DNA from: Pseudomonas aegrilactucae
GTDB taxonomy: Bacteria; Pseudomonadota; Gammaproteobacteria; Pseudomonadales; Pseudomonadaceae
Direction: 5' to 3'
DNA length: 64,000 nt
NCBI RefSeq assembly: GCF_019168305.1
Contig: NZ_JAHTBI010000039.1
Span: 38,621-102,620, forward strand
Part shown: piece after piece, positions 1-8,472 of the stretch
How positions within the stretch are numbered: position 1 is the first letter of the stretch
Layout of the letters: every line of letters begins with the position of its first letter
Made by a program: the position numbers and the translations under genes
Notes under the pieces: model-generated
Database searches by the model: none
What the model saw: only the letters and a program-made list of their open reading frames with translations
What the model was told of the DNA's origin: nothing

Positions 1-345
1 ACCGACCGTTCCAAGGACGTGATCATCACCGGCGGCAGCAACGTGTATCCGCGTGAGGTGGAAGAGGTGCTGGCGTCGCATCCGGACGTATTCGAAGTGT
101 GCGTGGTGGGCGAGCCGGACGCGCAATGGGGCGAGTCGGTGGTGGCGTTCGTGGTCGCACGGGGCCAGAGCAGCCTGAACGAAGGTCAGCTCAACCACTG
201 GTTTACCGAACGCATGGCGTCGTTCAAGAAGCCGAAGAAATACCTGTTTCGCACCGAGCTGCCCAAAAACAGCTACGGAAAAATCCTCAAAACCGACCTG
301 CGCCAATGGCTCAAGGAGGCCGCGAGCGTTGCCACATCCCAGTGA
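1..345 (+). CDS. Acyl-CoA synthetase, C-terminal fragment (cut by window edge)
   Basis: The reading frame is open from base 1, so the gene starts upstream of the window; 114 codons remain. The visible part is the mobile C-terminal lid of the ANL superfamily (adenylate-forming acyl-CoA synthetases). It opens with TDRSKDVIITGGSNVYPREV, the hinge and A8 motif, and ends with PKNSYGKILKTDLR, which carries the catalytic lysine that drives acyl-adenylate formation. Members activate carboxylic acids to CoA thioesters with ATP. The chain length or aromatic preference cannot be read from this fragment. The MHS-family transporter 60 bases downstream on the same strand probably brings in the acid that this enzyme activates, which is inference from order only. 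Confidence 0.9.
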   Translation, partial: TDRSKDVIITGGSNVYPREVEEVLASHPDVFEVCVVGEPDAQWGESVVAFVVARGQSSLNEGQLNHWFTERMASFKKPKKYLFRTELPKNSYGKILKTDLRQWLKEAASVATSQ

Positions 346-404
346 GGCGCCTGTTTTCCATCAATAGAAATTTCCATCAATAAAAACAAGACAGGAATAC
401 GACG

Positions 405-1724
405 ATGGCTACTCAACAACACAATCCCGCCCGGCAGCGCCGCCGCGCGTTTATCGGTGCGACGTCCGGGCACCTCATCGAATGGTATGACTACGGCGTA
501 TATGGTTTTCTGGCGGTGTACATCGGCCAGGCGTTTTTCGTGTCGGACGACCCCGCCACCAGTTTGCTCAGCAGCTTTGCCGCGTTCGCGTTGAGCTTCT
601 TCATTCGGCCGTTGGGCGGCCTGTTTTTCGGCCCGCTGGCCGACAAGATCGGCCGTCGCAAAACCCTGATTACCGTGCTGGTCATGATGTCTGGCTCGAC
701 CTGTTTGCTGGGTTTGCTGCCCACTTACGCGTCCATCGGCATCGCAGCCCCTATCCTGCTGGTGCTGATCCGCTGCGTACAGGGTTTCTCGGCCGGAGGC
801 GAGATCGGCACCATCACCAGCTTCATTTCCGAGTACGCCGGCCCTGGTCGACGTGGGTTCTCCACCTGCTGGCTGATGGTGACGGCCGTGCTGGGGCTGG
901 TGTTGGGCGGCGCTGTGGCCAACGGCATGACCTGGGTGCTGGGCGCCGAAACGATGCAGGCCGGAGGCTGGCGCATTCCGTTTCTGATCGCAGGCCCCAT
1001 GGGCCTGATTTCGATGTACATCCGCCTCAAGCTGGAAGACAGCCCGGAATTTCTGGCGCTGCAAAAGGCCGGGGAAACCTCGAAGGCGCCCTTGCGTGAA
1101 GTCTGGCAATGGAAGCGGGCAATTGCCTTGGTGTTTTTCATCATCACCTTGCACAGTTCGATCTTCTACCTGGTGCTGACGTTCGCCTCGACCTACATGT
1201 CGCGCATCCTGAAATTCGACAGCGGCACCACATTGTTTTACGTGTTCATCGCCAGCCTGTCGGCGGCCCTCGTGATGCCGCTGGGTGGCGCATTCACCGA
1301 CAAATACGGGCGTAAACCGTTCCTGATGGTCGTAGGTGGGTTGGCGACGCTGGCAATGTACTGGTTCTTCAAGTCCGCGCCGAACGCGACGCCTGCGACG
1401 TTTTTCCTTCCGTTGATGGCGGTGGCGATTACCTTCGGGCTGTACGCCTCCTCCACCTACGCAACCATGAGCGAACTGTTGCCAACGCGTATCCGCTCGA
1501 CCGGCATCGCGGTGGCCTACAACGTTCCGGTGGCCGTATTCGGCGGCAGCGCGCCGTTTATTTCAACGTGGTTGATCCAGCAAACCGGCGACATCACCTC
1601 ACCGTGGTATTTCTACATTGGCACCGGCGTGATGTCGTTGATTGCCCTGACGGCGCTACGCAAAGAAGATTTTGTAGCCGGCTCGGCGGTGGTGGAGGCA
1701 CATTCGCATCAGGCAACGGCCTGA
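405..1724 (+). CDS. MFS transporter, metabolite:H+ symporter (MHS) family
   Basis: A 439-residue, 12-helix inner-membrane symporter of the metabolite:proton symporter group, which includes shikimate, alpha-ketoglutarate and citrate carriers. Family signs are the opening run HLIEWYDYGVYGFLAVYIGQ, the loop 2-3 motif GPLADKIGRRKTL near residue 75, and GGEIGTITSFISEYAGPGRR near residue 130. The start is an ATG with an AGGA site upstream. It follows the acyl-CoA synthetase closely and is probably co-transcribed, so its substrate is likely an organic or aromatic acid; the sequence does not say which. Its last 16 bases overlap the 3' end of the convergent aldo/keto reductase gene. Confidence 0.9.
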   Translation: MATQQHNPARQRRRAFIGATSGHLIEWYDYGVYGFLAVYIGQAFFVSDDPATSLLSSFAAFALSFFIRPLGGLFFGPLADKIGRRKTLITVLVMMSGSTCLLGLLPTYASIGIAAPILLVLIRCVQGFSAGGEIGTITSFISEYAGPGRRGFSTCWLMVTAVLGLVLGGAVANGMTWVLGAETMQAGGWRIPFLIAGPMGLISMYIRLKLEDSPEFLALQKAGETSKAPLREVWQWKRAIALVFFIITLHSSIFYLVLTFASTYMSRILKFDSGTTLFYVFIASLSAALVMPLGGAFTDKYGRKPFLMVVGGLATLAMYWFFKSAPNATPATFFLPLMAVAITFGLYASSTYATMSELLPTRIRSTGIAVAYNVPVAVFGGSAPFISTWLIQQTGDITSPWYFYIGTGVMSLIALTALRKEDFVAGSAVVEAHSHQATA

Positions 1725-2716
1725 CTTGTATTGCCCATAGCCCAGGGAATGGGCGTCCTTGGCGTCGTCAAAGCAAGCGGACTGCTAACGGCGTCAAGGC
1801 GACTCACCTGCTGCGCCGAAAGTTCGACCGACAGTGCACCGAGGTTGTCGGTGAGCTGGGTAACGGACCGGGGGCCTATGATGGGAACCGAGCCATGTGT
1901 ACCCGCCCAGGCGATGGCGACCTGTCCTGGGTTGACGCCAAGTTCGTCAGCGACCGCGATCACGGTGTCGAGCACCTTAGTACGGTGCTCGCTGTTCTCC
2001 GGCTGAAACACCTTGCCGCCAAACGCCTCAGCACGCCCCTTCTCACCTTTGCGATACTTGCCAGTCAGCATGCCCCCGCCCAGTGGGGACCAGGTGACGA
2101 TCCCGAGCCCCAGCGCATGAGAGGCTGGAAACAAATCAACCTCAGGCTCACGCCGAACCAGGCTGTGCTCGAACTGTGCTGCGGCGATCGGCACCGCATG
2201 GGTGAGTTCGGCGAGGGTGACTGCCCGCGATAGCCGCCAAGCAGGGAAGTTGGAGAGGCCTGCGTAAAGAATCTTGCCCGCGCGCGCGAGATCCTCGAAC
2301 CCTCGAACGATTTCTTCGGCGGGTGTGACATTATCCGGCCAATGTGCCCAATAAAGGTCTATGCGATCAGTGCGCAGACGTTTCAAGCTTGCCTCCACCG
2401 AGGCCACCATCGCCTTGCGACTGTTGCCGGTGACAAGCCGGTTGGCGTCTGGCTGTGCCCCCCTGGTGTATTTGGTCGCGAGTACGAAATGCTCGCGCCG
2501 CCCCTCCAGCAGGGTGCCGAGCAGTTCTTCTGACTGCCCAAACTGGTAAATGTCTGCGCCATCGATAAAGTTGCCGCCCGCTTCGGCGTATGCGTTGAAA
2601 ATCGCCTTGCTGGTAGCCTGATCGGCGCCATGGCCCCAGCCGGTACCGAAGTTACCCGTACCCAGCGCTACCTGCGAAACCTGCAAGCCCGTCTTGCCGA
2701 ATGATAGGTATTTCAT
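1709..2716 (-). CDS. Aldo/keto reductase
   Basis: A 335-residue NADPH-dependent aldo/keto reductase with the (beta/alpha)8 barrel, which reduces aldehydes or ketones to alcohols in the cytoplasm. The catalytic tetrad is visible: Asp52 and Tyr57 in FIDGADIYQFG, Lys82 in ATKYT and His125 in YWAHW. The C-terminal SVPIIGPRSVTQL segment is the usual cofactor-binding region. An upstream in-frame start exists at 2734, but the ATG at 2716 has GGAGG six bases before it and begins with the family's MKYLSFGKTGLQVS, so it is preferred. It lies downstream of the thioesterase gene on the same strand and is probably in one operon with it, under the neighbouring MarR regulator. Confidence 0.9.
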   Translation of the reverse strand: MKYLSFGKTGLQVSQVALGTGNFGTGWGHGADQATSKAIFNAYAEAGGNFIDGADIYQFGQSEELLGTLLEGRREHFVLATKYTRGAQPDANRLVTGNSRKAMVASVEASLKRLRTDRIDLYWAHWPDNVTPAEEIVRGFEDLARAGKILYAGLSNFPAWRLSRAVTLAELTHAVPIAAAQFEHSLVRREPEVDLFPASHALGLGIVTWSPLGGGMLTGKYRKGEKGRAEAFGGKVFQPENSEHRTKVLDTVIAVADELGVNPGQVAIAWAGTHGSVPIIGPRSVTQLTDNLGALSVELSAQQVSRLDAVSSPLALTTPRTPIPWAMGNTSQAVA

Positions 2717-2801
2717 GGTTCCTCCGTTAATCACATCAGGTGCCTTTCAGGGCGCCGCAGCAGGTACCGACCGGCGTGCGGCCGTGGTACAGACAACGAT
2801 G

Positions 2802-3362
2802 TCAGTCTCGGCCATCGGCGCTCTTCGAAGTGGCCGTGGGGTGGTCGAAGATCAGGCATGTCGTGGTGGCGTGCGCGTACAGCCTTCCATCAGGGCCGAC
2901 GATCCGCCCCTCGGCCGTGGCGACCTGGCTCCCGACATGAATCACCTTGCCCTCGGCACGCACCAACGGCACCGCATCGGTCAAGGCACGCACCACATTG
3001 AGCTTCAGTTCAAGCGTGGTATAGCCTTTGCCTACCGCCAGCGTTGTATGCACGGCGCAGCCCACCGCCGAGTCCAGTAGCGTTGCGAACCAGCCACCGT
3101 GTACGGTGCCCATAGGGTTGTAATGCCTGCGCCCGGGCCGACCTTGAAAGACAGCGACGCCGGGTTCCATGTACATCGGCAAAAAGTCCAGGGTGTCTCC
3201 GATAGGTGGAGGGGGCAACTCCCCGGCAAAGATCGCCTCGAAGACTTCCATCCCCGTGAGGCTGAAAGCCTGCCCTCTGGGCATCGCATCAGCTGCCTGA
3301 AGGCGAGCTCGGACGGTCTGCTCCTCCTCGATCCATTGCGCAACAACCTGATCGACATCCAT
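2802..3362 (-). CDS. PaaI-family hotdog thioesterase
   Basis: A 186-residue single-hotdog protein of the PaaI/4HBT acyl-CoA thioesterase group. The signature NPMGTVHGGWFATLLDSAVG carries the HGG loop and the Asp that usually activates the water hydrolysing the acyl-CoA thioester. The ATG at 3362 is chosen over the longer frame at 3407 because GAGGGG lies seven bases upstream and the longer version would cross the divergent promoter. It is transcribed away from the MarR gene, with a 25-base palindrome between them, and runs into the aldo/keto reductase. Its substrate is unknown; it may hydrolyse aromatic or short acyl-CoA made by the local synthetases. Confidence 0.85.
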   Translation of the reverse strand: MDVDQVVAQWIEEEQTVRARLQAADAMPRGQAFSLTGMEVFEAIFAGELPPPPIGDTLDFLPMYMEPGVAVFQGRPGRRHYNPMGTVHGGWFATLLDSAVGCAVHTTLAVGKGYTTLELKLNVVRALTDAVPLVRAEGKVIHVGSQVATAEGRIVGPDGRLYAHATTTCLIFDHPTATSKSADGRD

Positions 3363-3381
3363 CAGTGGCCCCTCAAATACT

Positions 3382-3406
3382 TGTATATGCAATAGTTGCA
3401 GATACA
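3382..3406. promoter_or_regulatory. MarR-type operator palindrome in divergent promoter
   Basis: Two 11-base arms, TGTATATGCAA and TTGCAGATACA, are inverted repeats with one mismatch, separated by TAG. Size and symmetry fit a dimeric winged-helix MarR protein. It lies between the thioesterase start and the MarR start and overlaps a possible -35 TTGTAT (3381) and -10 TACACT (3403), so binding would repress both directions. Operator function is inferred. Confidence 0.6.
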
Positions 3407-3415
3407 CTATACCCC

Positions 3416-3871
3416 ATGAAGAAACCGATCAAGCCACAAGGATGCACCAACCTCAAGCTTCGCCAGCTCACACGCATGGTGACGCGTCACTACGACCACT
3501 ATGTCGCAGAGACCGGGTTGAAAAACACGCAGTACGCGCTGCTGTCGCATGTCGTCAAACTGGGGCCAATTCGTCCAGGTGATCTGGCAAAGCGCATGCA
3601 GATGGATGCGTCGACATTGACCAGGAACCTTCAGCCTTTGGCGGCCCAAGGCTTGCTGAAGGTCGGTGCAGGCGATGATTCGCGCAGCCGACTTGTCGAC
3701 GCGACTGAGCTTGGGCGCGCGAAGCGAGCTGAAGCTCAGCGCGCCTGGAAGATCGCGCAAACGGCACTCAACGAGCTGTTGGGCATCGAGCGCATCGCCG
3801 CATTGCACGACCTTCTGGATACCTGCATCGAGTGCCTTGGCGACGACGCGGATCACACAGCAGAGGACTAA
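3416..3871 (+). CDS. MarR-family transcriptional regulator
   Basis: A 151-residue winged-helix regulator. The helix-turn-helix and wing are seen in RPGDLAKRMQMDASTLTRNLQPLAAQGLL and the following VGAGDDSRSRLVDATELG, typical of MarR repressors that release DNA on binding phenolic or other small ligands. The ATG at 3416 gives a normal family length; the frame is open to 3365 but that would cover the operator. No Shine-Dalgarno sequence precedes this ATG and the candidate -10 ends only seven bases away, so the message may be leaderless. It probably controls the divergent thioesterase and aldo/keto reductase and itself. Confidence 0.88.
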   Translation: MKKPIKPQGCTNLKLRQLTRMVTRHYDHYVAETGLKNTQYALLSHVVKLGPIRPGDLAKRMQMDASTLTRNLQPLAAQGLLKVGAGDDSRSRLVDATELGRAKRAEAQRAWKIAQTALNELLGIERIAALHDLLDTCIECLGDDADHTAED

Positions 3872-3989
3872 TTTTTCGGGCGCACGTTTGAACCTGAACG
3901 CCCTTGAAAATAAAAGAGCCAACGGACCCACATCCATGACGACAGTTTTTGCTCACTCTTGCGATAGGCTATCAAGCCAGCAGCTGAAG

Positions 3990-4748
3990 CTACAGCAACT
4001 GCCCGCCCGAGATGTCAAACGTCGTCCCGTTAGCCCAGGCCATGTCATCGGACAGGATGGCAGCCACCGCACGGCCTATATCATCCGGCAGGCCGACGCG
4101 CCCCAGTGCAATGCCCTGCGCCACATAGGCGTTCACCTGCGTATTGTCGCGCACCACACCACCGCCAAAATCGGTTGCGATGGCGCCTGGGGCAATCGCA
4201 TTCACCCGAATTCGGCGCGGCCCCAACTCTACAGCCATGTAACGGGTGAGCACCTCGACTGCGGCCTTGACCGCCGCGTAAATGCTGTACCCCGGCAAGG
4301 TGAAGCGCACGAAGCCAGACGAAACGTTCAGGATACGACCGCCATCCTGCATGAGCGGCAGCAACTGCTGGGTGAGAAAAACCGGACCACGAAGGTGCGT
4401 GGCGATCAGTGAGCCGAACTGGTCCTCGGTCGCGTCAATGAAGTTCGAAAACAGGCCATTGCCGGCATTGTTGACCAGGAAATCGAAACGCTCGCAGCCG
4501 AAGTCGGCCTTGAGGATATCCGCCACGGTGCTCGAAAAAGCCTGATAGCTGGCCGTATCGGTGATATCGAGTGGCAACATGGCGACCTTGGCGCCCTGCG
4601 CTTCAATGTCCCGCATCAGCGATCGGGCTTGTGCCACGTCACTGCGATAGGTGCCGATGATGTGGACGCCGCGCTTGGCGAGGTGAAGCGCCATACTGCG
4701 GCCTAGGCCGCGGCTGGCGCCGGTGATGAGTGCGATCTGGTGGGTCAT
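3990..4748 (-). CDS. SDR-family oxidoreductase
   Basis: A 252-residue classical short-chain dehydrogenase with a Rossmann fold. The nucleotide motif TGASRGLG is at residues 9-16, NNAG at 93-96, the catalytic serine in NVSSG near 143, and Tyr157/Lys161 in YSIYAAVK. Arg35 just after the second strand points to NADPH use. Closest by pattern are 3-oxoacyl-ACP reductase-like (FabG-like) proteins, but the true substrate is unknown. It is divergent from an AraC regulator with an AraC_N domain; SDR genes next to such regulators are common, so it is probably the regulator's target. It converges with the MarR gene across about 118 empty bases. Confidence 0.88.
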   Translation of the reverse strand: MTHQIALITGASRGLGRSMALHLAKRGVHIIGTYRSDVAQARSLMRDIEAQGAKVAMLPLDITDTASYQAFSSTVADILKADFGCERFDFLVNNAGNGLFSNFIDATEDQFGSLIATHLRGPVFLTQQLLPLMQDGGRILNVSSGFVRFTLPGYSIYAAVKAAVEVLTRYMAVELGPRRIRVNAIAPGAIATDFGGGVVRDNTQVNAYVAQGIALGRVGLPDDIGRAVAAILSDDMAWANGTTFDISGGQLL

Positions 4749-4909
4749 GGACGGTCTCTGCCTGCTGGGTTTGGCGCGCCTTGTGGCGCTTGCTTGACCC
4801 GCTCAAGATAGGCAATGACAGCGTTGCAACCCACGCCCGATAAGCTCAATTGATTGCCTGATTGTATCAATCGCATTGCGCGGTACCGGGGCGCAGGCAT
4901 AATCGGCTC

Positions 4910-5809
4910 ATGAACAACGATCTTGCACCGCATCTGGATATTGCCCTGCGCCATGCGCCAGCGGGCCTGACCCGTACACCGATCCCGCGTGTGGACCTGT
5001 GTGTCGGGCAAGGCTCTACAGAGACGGCGCCATGCCTGTATCGCTCGATGATCTGCTTTATCCTGCAAGGGTCGAAGCGCGTGGCGATCAACGACCATCT
5101 TCTGAGCTACGACAGTGAGCACTACCTCATCAGCGCCCTGGACCTGCCGCTGATCGGGCAGATCATTGATGCTGAAGGGGGCCAGCCCTACGTTGCGGTC
5201 TCCCTTGTGCTGGCCCCGGCCATACTGGCAGAACTGGCGGCGACCATGGCGCCGGTTCGCGAGAGCGAACCCAAAGGCATTGGTATCACGATCAACCCGA
5301 TGAGCGCTTCGCTGCGCGACACGTTGCTGCGCTTGTTGTCATTGCTCGATACACCTGCCGATATCCCTGTTCTGGGCCCCATGGTCGAACGGGAATTGCT
5401 CTATCGTCTGCTTCAGGGGCCTCAGGGGCGGTTGCTGCGCCAGATTGCCCAACCCGACGGCGCACTGGGCAGCATCCGGCAGGCGGTGGCCTGGATCCGG
5501 GACAATTACAATGTCCGACTTCGCATCGATGCATTGTGCAAGGCAACCGGCATGAGCCGGGCAAGCCTGCATCGGCATTTCCTGTCGATGACCGGCCTCA
5601 GCCCCCTCCAGTATCAGAAGCAGCTTCGATTGCAGGAAGCCCGCCAGCTTTTGCTTGCCGGCGAGCATCGCGCCTCTGACGTGGCGTTCGCAGTGGGCTA
5701 CGAAAGCGCATCGCAGTTCAGCCGCGAGTACGTGCGGCAATTCGGTGCATCGCCGGCACGCGACGTGCGCGAGACAAGGCAGGCGATCAGTACGTCACCC
5801 AAGGCGTAG
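4910..5809 (+). CDS. AraC-family regulator with AraC_N domain
   Basis: A 299-residue regulator. The N-terminal part fits the AraC_N effector domain (PF06719), seen in the run from YRSMICFILQGSKRVAIND to YVAVSLVLAPAILAEL. The C-terminal ~100 residues carry two helix-turn-helix units: LRIDALCKATGMSRASLHRH and ASDVAFAVGYESASQFSREY. The ATG at 4910 is used although its ribosome site is weak; the longer frame from 4862 is less likely. It probably activates the divergent SDR gene. The short intergenic stretch (4749-4909) contains TTGAT and ATCAA half-sites around 4850-4871, but these are too short to call an operator. Confidence 0.87.
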   Translation: MNNDLAPHLDIALRHAPAGLTRTPIPRVDLCVGQGSTETAPCLYRSMICFILQGSKRVAINDHLLSYDSEHYLISALDLPLIGQIIDAEGGQPYVAVSLVLAPAILAELAATMAPVRESEPKGIGITINPMSASLRDTLLRLLSLLDTPADIPVLGPMVERELLYRLLQGPQGRLLRQIAQPDGALGSIRQAVAWIRDNYNVRLRIDALCKATGMSRASLHRHFLSMTGLSPLQYQKQLRLQEARQLLLAGEHRASDVAFAVGYESASQFSREYVRQFGASPARDVRETRQAISTSPKA

Positions 5810-5896
5810 GATGCCTGCCGATCACCCATTTCCGGCGCTGGCGGCAGATGCGCATTAGCCCTACATTAGGCCCAACCACACCTGCCCGGAACCTCC

Positions 5897-6913
5897 ATGA
5901 CGCCCACTCAGGACAAAGGCACCACCTCCATCGCCCTGGTGCATGAGGCGTTGCACAGCGCCAGAGAGCGGGGCCTGGACCTGACGATTGCATTGGCCAA
6001 TGCCGACATTGACCCTCAGTTGCTCAACGCCCCAAAAGCGCGGGTCTCAGCGGCCTCTTTTGCCCGCCTGTGGGTGGAGACAGCCGACCTGCTGGACGAC
6101 GAATTTTTTGGCATCGACACCCATCCCATGCGCCGCGGCAGCTTCAAGCTGATGTGCCATGCACTCATGGACTGCAGCACCTTGGGCCAGGCACTGCAGA
6201 GAATGCTGTCGTTCCTGCGGCTGGTTCTGGACGACATTCATGGCCAATTGCAGGTCGAGGGCGATCAGGCGTTCATCGTGGTACACGACCAGGGTATCCT
6301 GCGCCGCCTGTTTGCCTATGGCACCTGGTTCATCCTCGTACACGGGCTGTCATGCTGGCTGGTCAACCAGCGCATTCCCCTGCACAAGCTCAGTTTCCGG
6401 GCACCCCGGCCTGAGGATCAGAGCGACTACCGCATGCGCTTCTGTGAGGACATCGAATACGACGCACCCGCGACCCAGCTCAGTTTCGACAAAAGATTCC
6501 TCGACATGAAAATTGCGCAGTCGCCGGCCACGTTGGCGACCTTTCTCAAGGAATCCCCCGGCAGCCTTCTGGTGAAATACCGTAACGACGACAGCCTCAG
6601 CGCGCAGATAAGACGCTACTTGCGTGGCTCCAGCCCGGAAAAATGGCCCGAGCGCGATGACCTGGCGGTGGTATTTCACATGTCAAACTCGACGCTGCAA
6701 CGCCGCCTACAAGCAGAGGGCACGCATTATCAGAACCTCAGGGACGACCTGCGCCGCGACATGGCGATTGACCTGCTGGCGCGTGGCGACATGACGGTGA
6801 CACAGGTTGCGGCCGCCACCGGCTTTCAGGAAACCAGTGCGTTTCATCGGGCCTTCAAGAAATGGACCGGCGTCAGCCCCGGCGCCTATCGACGCGGACG
6901 CCAGGAGGAGTAA
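5897..6913 (+). CDS. AraC-family regulator (PF12625-type N-terminus)
   Basis: A 338-residue regulator of the OruR/ArgR-like branch. The N-terminal half matches the Arabinose_bd domain (PF12625), with its GSFKLMCHALMDCSTLGQAL pattern near residue 80. The C-terminal half has the AraC DNA-binding domain: DLAVVFHMSNSTLQRRLQAE and TVTQVAAATGFQETSAFHRA. The next genes downstream, a transporter, nitroreductase, CoA ligase and porin set, lie on the same strand after a 172-base gap with its own candidate promoter. This regulator is therefore the best candidate activator of that operon; this is inferred from position. Confidence 0.87.
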   Translation: MTPTQDKGTTSIALVHEALHSARERGLDLTIALANADIDPQLLNAPKARVSAASFARLWVETADLLDDEFFGIDTHPMRRGSFKLMCHALMDCSTLGQALQRMLSFLRLVLDDIHGQLQVEGDQAFIVVHDQGILRRLFAYGTWFILVHGLSCWLVNQRIPLHKLSFRAPRPEDQSDYRMRFCEDIEYDAPATQLSFDKRFLDMKIAQSPATLATFLKESPGSLLVKYRNDDSLSAQIRRYLRGSSPEKWPERDDLAVVFHMSNSTLQRRLQAEGTHYQNLRDDLRRDMAIDLLARGDMTVTQVAAATGFQETSAFHRAFKKWTGVSPGAYRRGRQEE

Positions 6914-6993
6914 GCCACCCCGCTGCTGCGCCCCCGCCCCAACGCCGTTCAGCGCACTGCGTTGCACGCATGCCCAAACAGCTCACACAAATT

Positions 6994-7018
6994 GGTGCCA
7001 CCCGACATGGGCGGCACC
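6994..7018. promoter_or_regulatory. Inverted repeat upstream of AAHS transporter operon
   Basis: GGTGCC, one base, CCC, a five-base centre, GGG, one base, GGCACC form a near-perfect 25-base palindrome. A -10-like TAGAAT lies at 7031-7036 with no good -35, so the repeat sits where an activator would touch the -35 region. It could be the binding site for the upstream AraC protein, although AraC sites are more often direct repeats; another dimeric regulator is possible. Confidence 0.4.
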
Positions 7019-7085
7019 TGATCGCCTTCCTAGAATGTCGCGAAGTGCACTTCACCAACAACAATAAGATTGAAGGAGACACGTC

Positions 7086-8432
7086 ATGCAATCAGTGAAC
7101 GTATACACGCTCGCGGGCGAATCCACATTCAACCGGTTTCACCGGCTGATTCTGTTCTGGTGCGTACTTATCCTGATCATTGATGGTTATGACCTTGCCG
7201 TGGTCGGCGCAGCCCTGCCCGCCATCATGCAGGACATGGGCATCGACGCAACCAGTGCCGGCGTGATGGCGGGGTCGGCCCTGCTGGGAACAATGCTCGG
7301 GGCGATTTTCCTCGGGACACTGGCTGACCGCATCGGCCGTCCGAAAATGATCGCCATCTGCGTTGCGCTGTTCAGCCTGTTTACCGCTGCCGCCGGGCTT
7401 ACCAGTGACCCCGTCAGCTTCAGCATTTCGCGCTTTATCGCCGGCCTCGGCATCGGCGGCGTACTGCCGATAGTCACCGCGCAGATGGGCGAGTTTTCGC
7501 CGGCCAAGTTGCGTACGCGGTTAGTCACTCTGGTGTTCGCGGGCTACTCCGTGGGCGGCATTCTCGTTGCGTTGACCGGCAAACACCTGATCGAGAGCCA
7601 TGGCTGGCAGTCGGTGTTCTTTGTCGCAGGGCTGCCTGTGCTGCTGATCCCTCTGATATTGAAAACCATGCCGGAGTCCATGGCGTATTTGCTCAAACAA
7701 GGCCGCCAGGCTGAACTACGCACTATCGTTCAGAGGATCAGCCCCAATCTCCGACTGAGCGATGACGCGGTATTGGTAGGCAACCCAACCGAGACCAAGG
7801 CCGCACTCGACAGCCCGATCAAGGGTCTCTTCAGCGAAGGTCGCGGGTTCAGCACGGTGATGATCTGGTTGGCCTTCATGACGGGGCTTTTCATGGTCTA
7901 TGCGCTTAATTCCTGGTTGACCAAGTTGATGGCGATGTCAGGTCATAGCCTCGGATCGGCACTGAACTTTGTCATCGTGTTCAACGTGGGCGCGATTGCA
8001 GGTGCGATCGGCGGGGGATGGTTGAGCGACAAGTTCAATATCAAATATGTGCTGATTGCGTTCTACATCGTGGGGGCATTGGCACTCACCGCGATGGCCT
8101 TCACACGCTCAACCGAGTTGTTGTTTGTCGTGGTGTTCATCGTCGGCGCCTCGACGCTGGGCACCCAGTTGATCGCCTACGCCTATGCCGGGGACTTCTA
8201 CCCCACGCCCATCCGCTCCACCGGTGTGGGCTTCGCCTCCGGAGTGGGTCGGATCGGCGCAATCATCGCGCCGGTGTTGATCGGCTGGCTCGTTTCACTG
8301 GCTTTGCCGCTGGAGCAGAATTTCATGGTGATCGCGCTGGCAGGCCTGATCGGCGCACTGGCGGTCACGTTCGTCAATCAGTCACGGGCTGACTCCCATC
8401 AAGACTGCAAATTACCGGCCTTGTCCCGCTGA
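7086..8432 (+). CDS. MFS transporter, aromatic acid:H+ symporter (AAHS) family
   Basis: A 448-residue, 12-helix inner-membrane symporter resembling PcaK/BenK carriers. The key AAHS signature is in helix 1, DGYDLAVVGAALPAIM, where the acidic residues are needed for aromatic acid transport. The loop motif GTLADRIGRPKM follows near residue 80. A GAAGGAG ribosome site is eight bases before the ATG. It is the first gene of a run with a nitroreductase, an acyl-CoA synthetase and an OprD porin, a set that would take an aromatic or related acid across both membranes and activate it. The substrate cannot be named from sequence. Confidence 0.9.
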   Translation: MQSVNVYTLAGESTFNRFHRLILFWCVLILIIDGYDLAVVGAALPAIMQDMGIDATSAGVMAGSALLGTMLGAIFLGTLADRIGRPKMIAICVALFSLFTAAAGLTSDPVSFSISRFIAGLGIGGVLPIVTAQMGEFSPAKLRTRLVTLVFAGYSVGGILVALTGKHLIESHGWQSVFFVAGLPVLLIPLILKTMPESMAYLLKQGRQAELRTIVQRISPNLRLSDDAVLVGNPTETKAALDSPIKGLFSEGRGFSTVMIWLAFMTGLFMVYALNSWLTKLMAMSGHSLGSALNFVIVFNVGAIAGAIGGGWLSDKFNIKYVLIAFYIVGALALTAMAFTRSTELLFVVVFIVGASTLGTQLIAYAYAGDFYPTPIRSTGVGFASGVGRIGAIIAPVLIGWLVSLALPLEQNFMVIALAGLIGALAVTFVNQSRADSHQDCKLPALSR

Positions 8433-8472
8433 CGGCTCACCCTGAACCAAACCCGCTAAAAGGAGGCGTATC

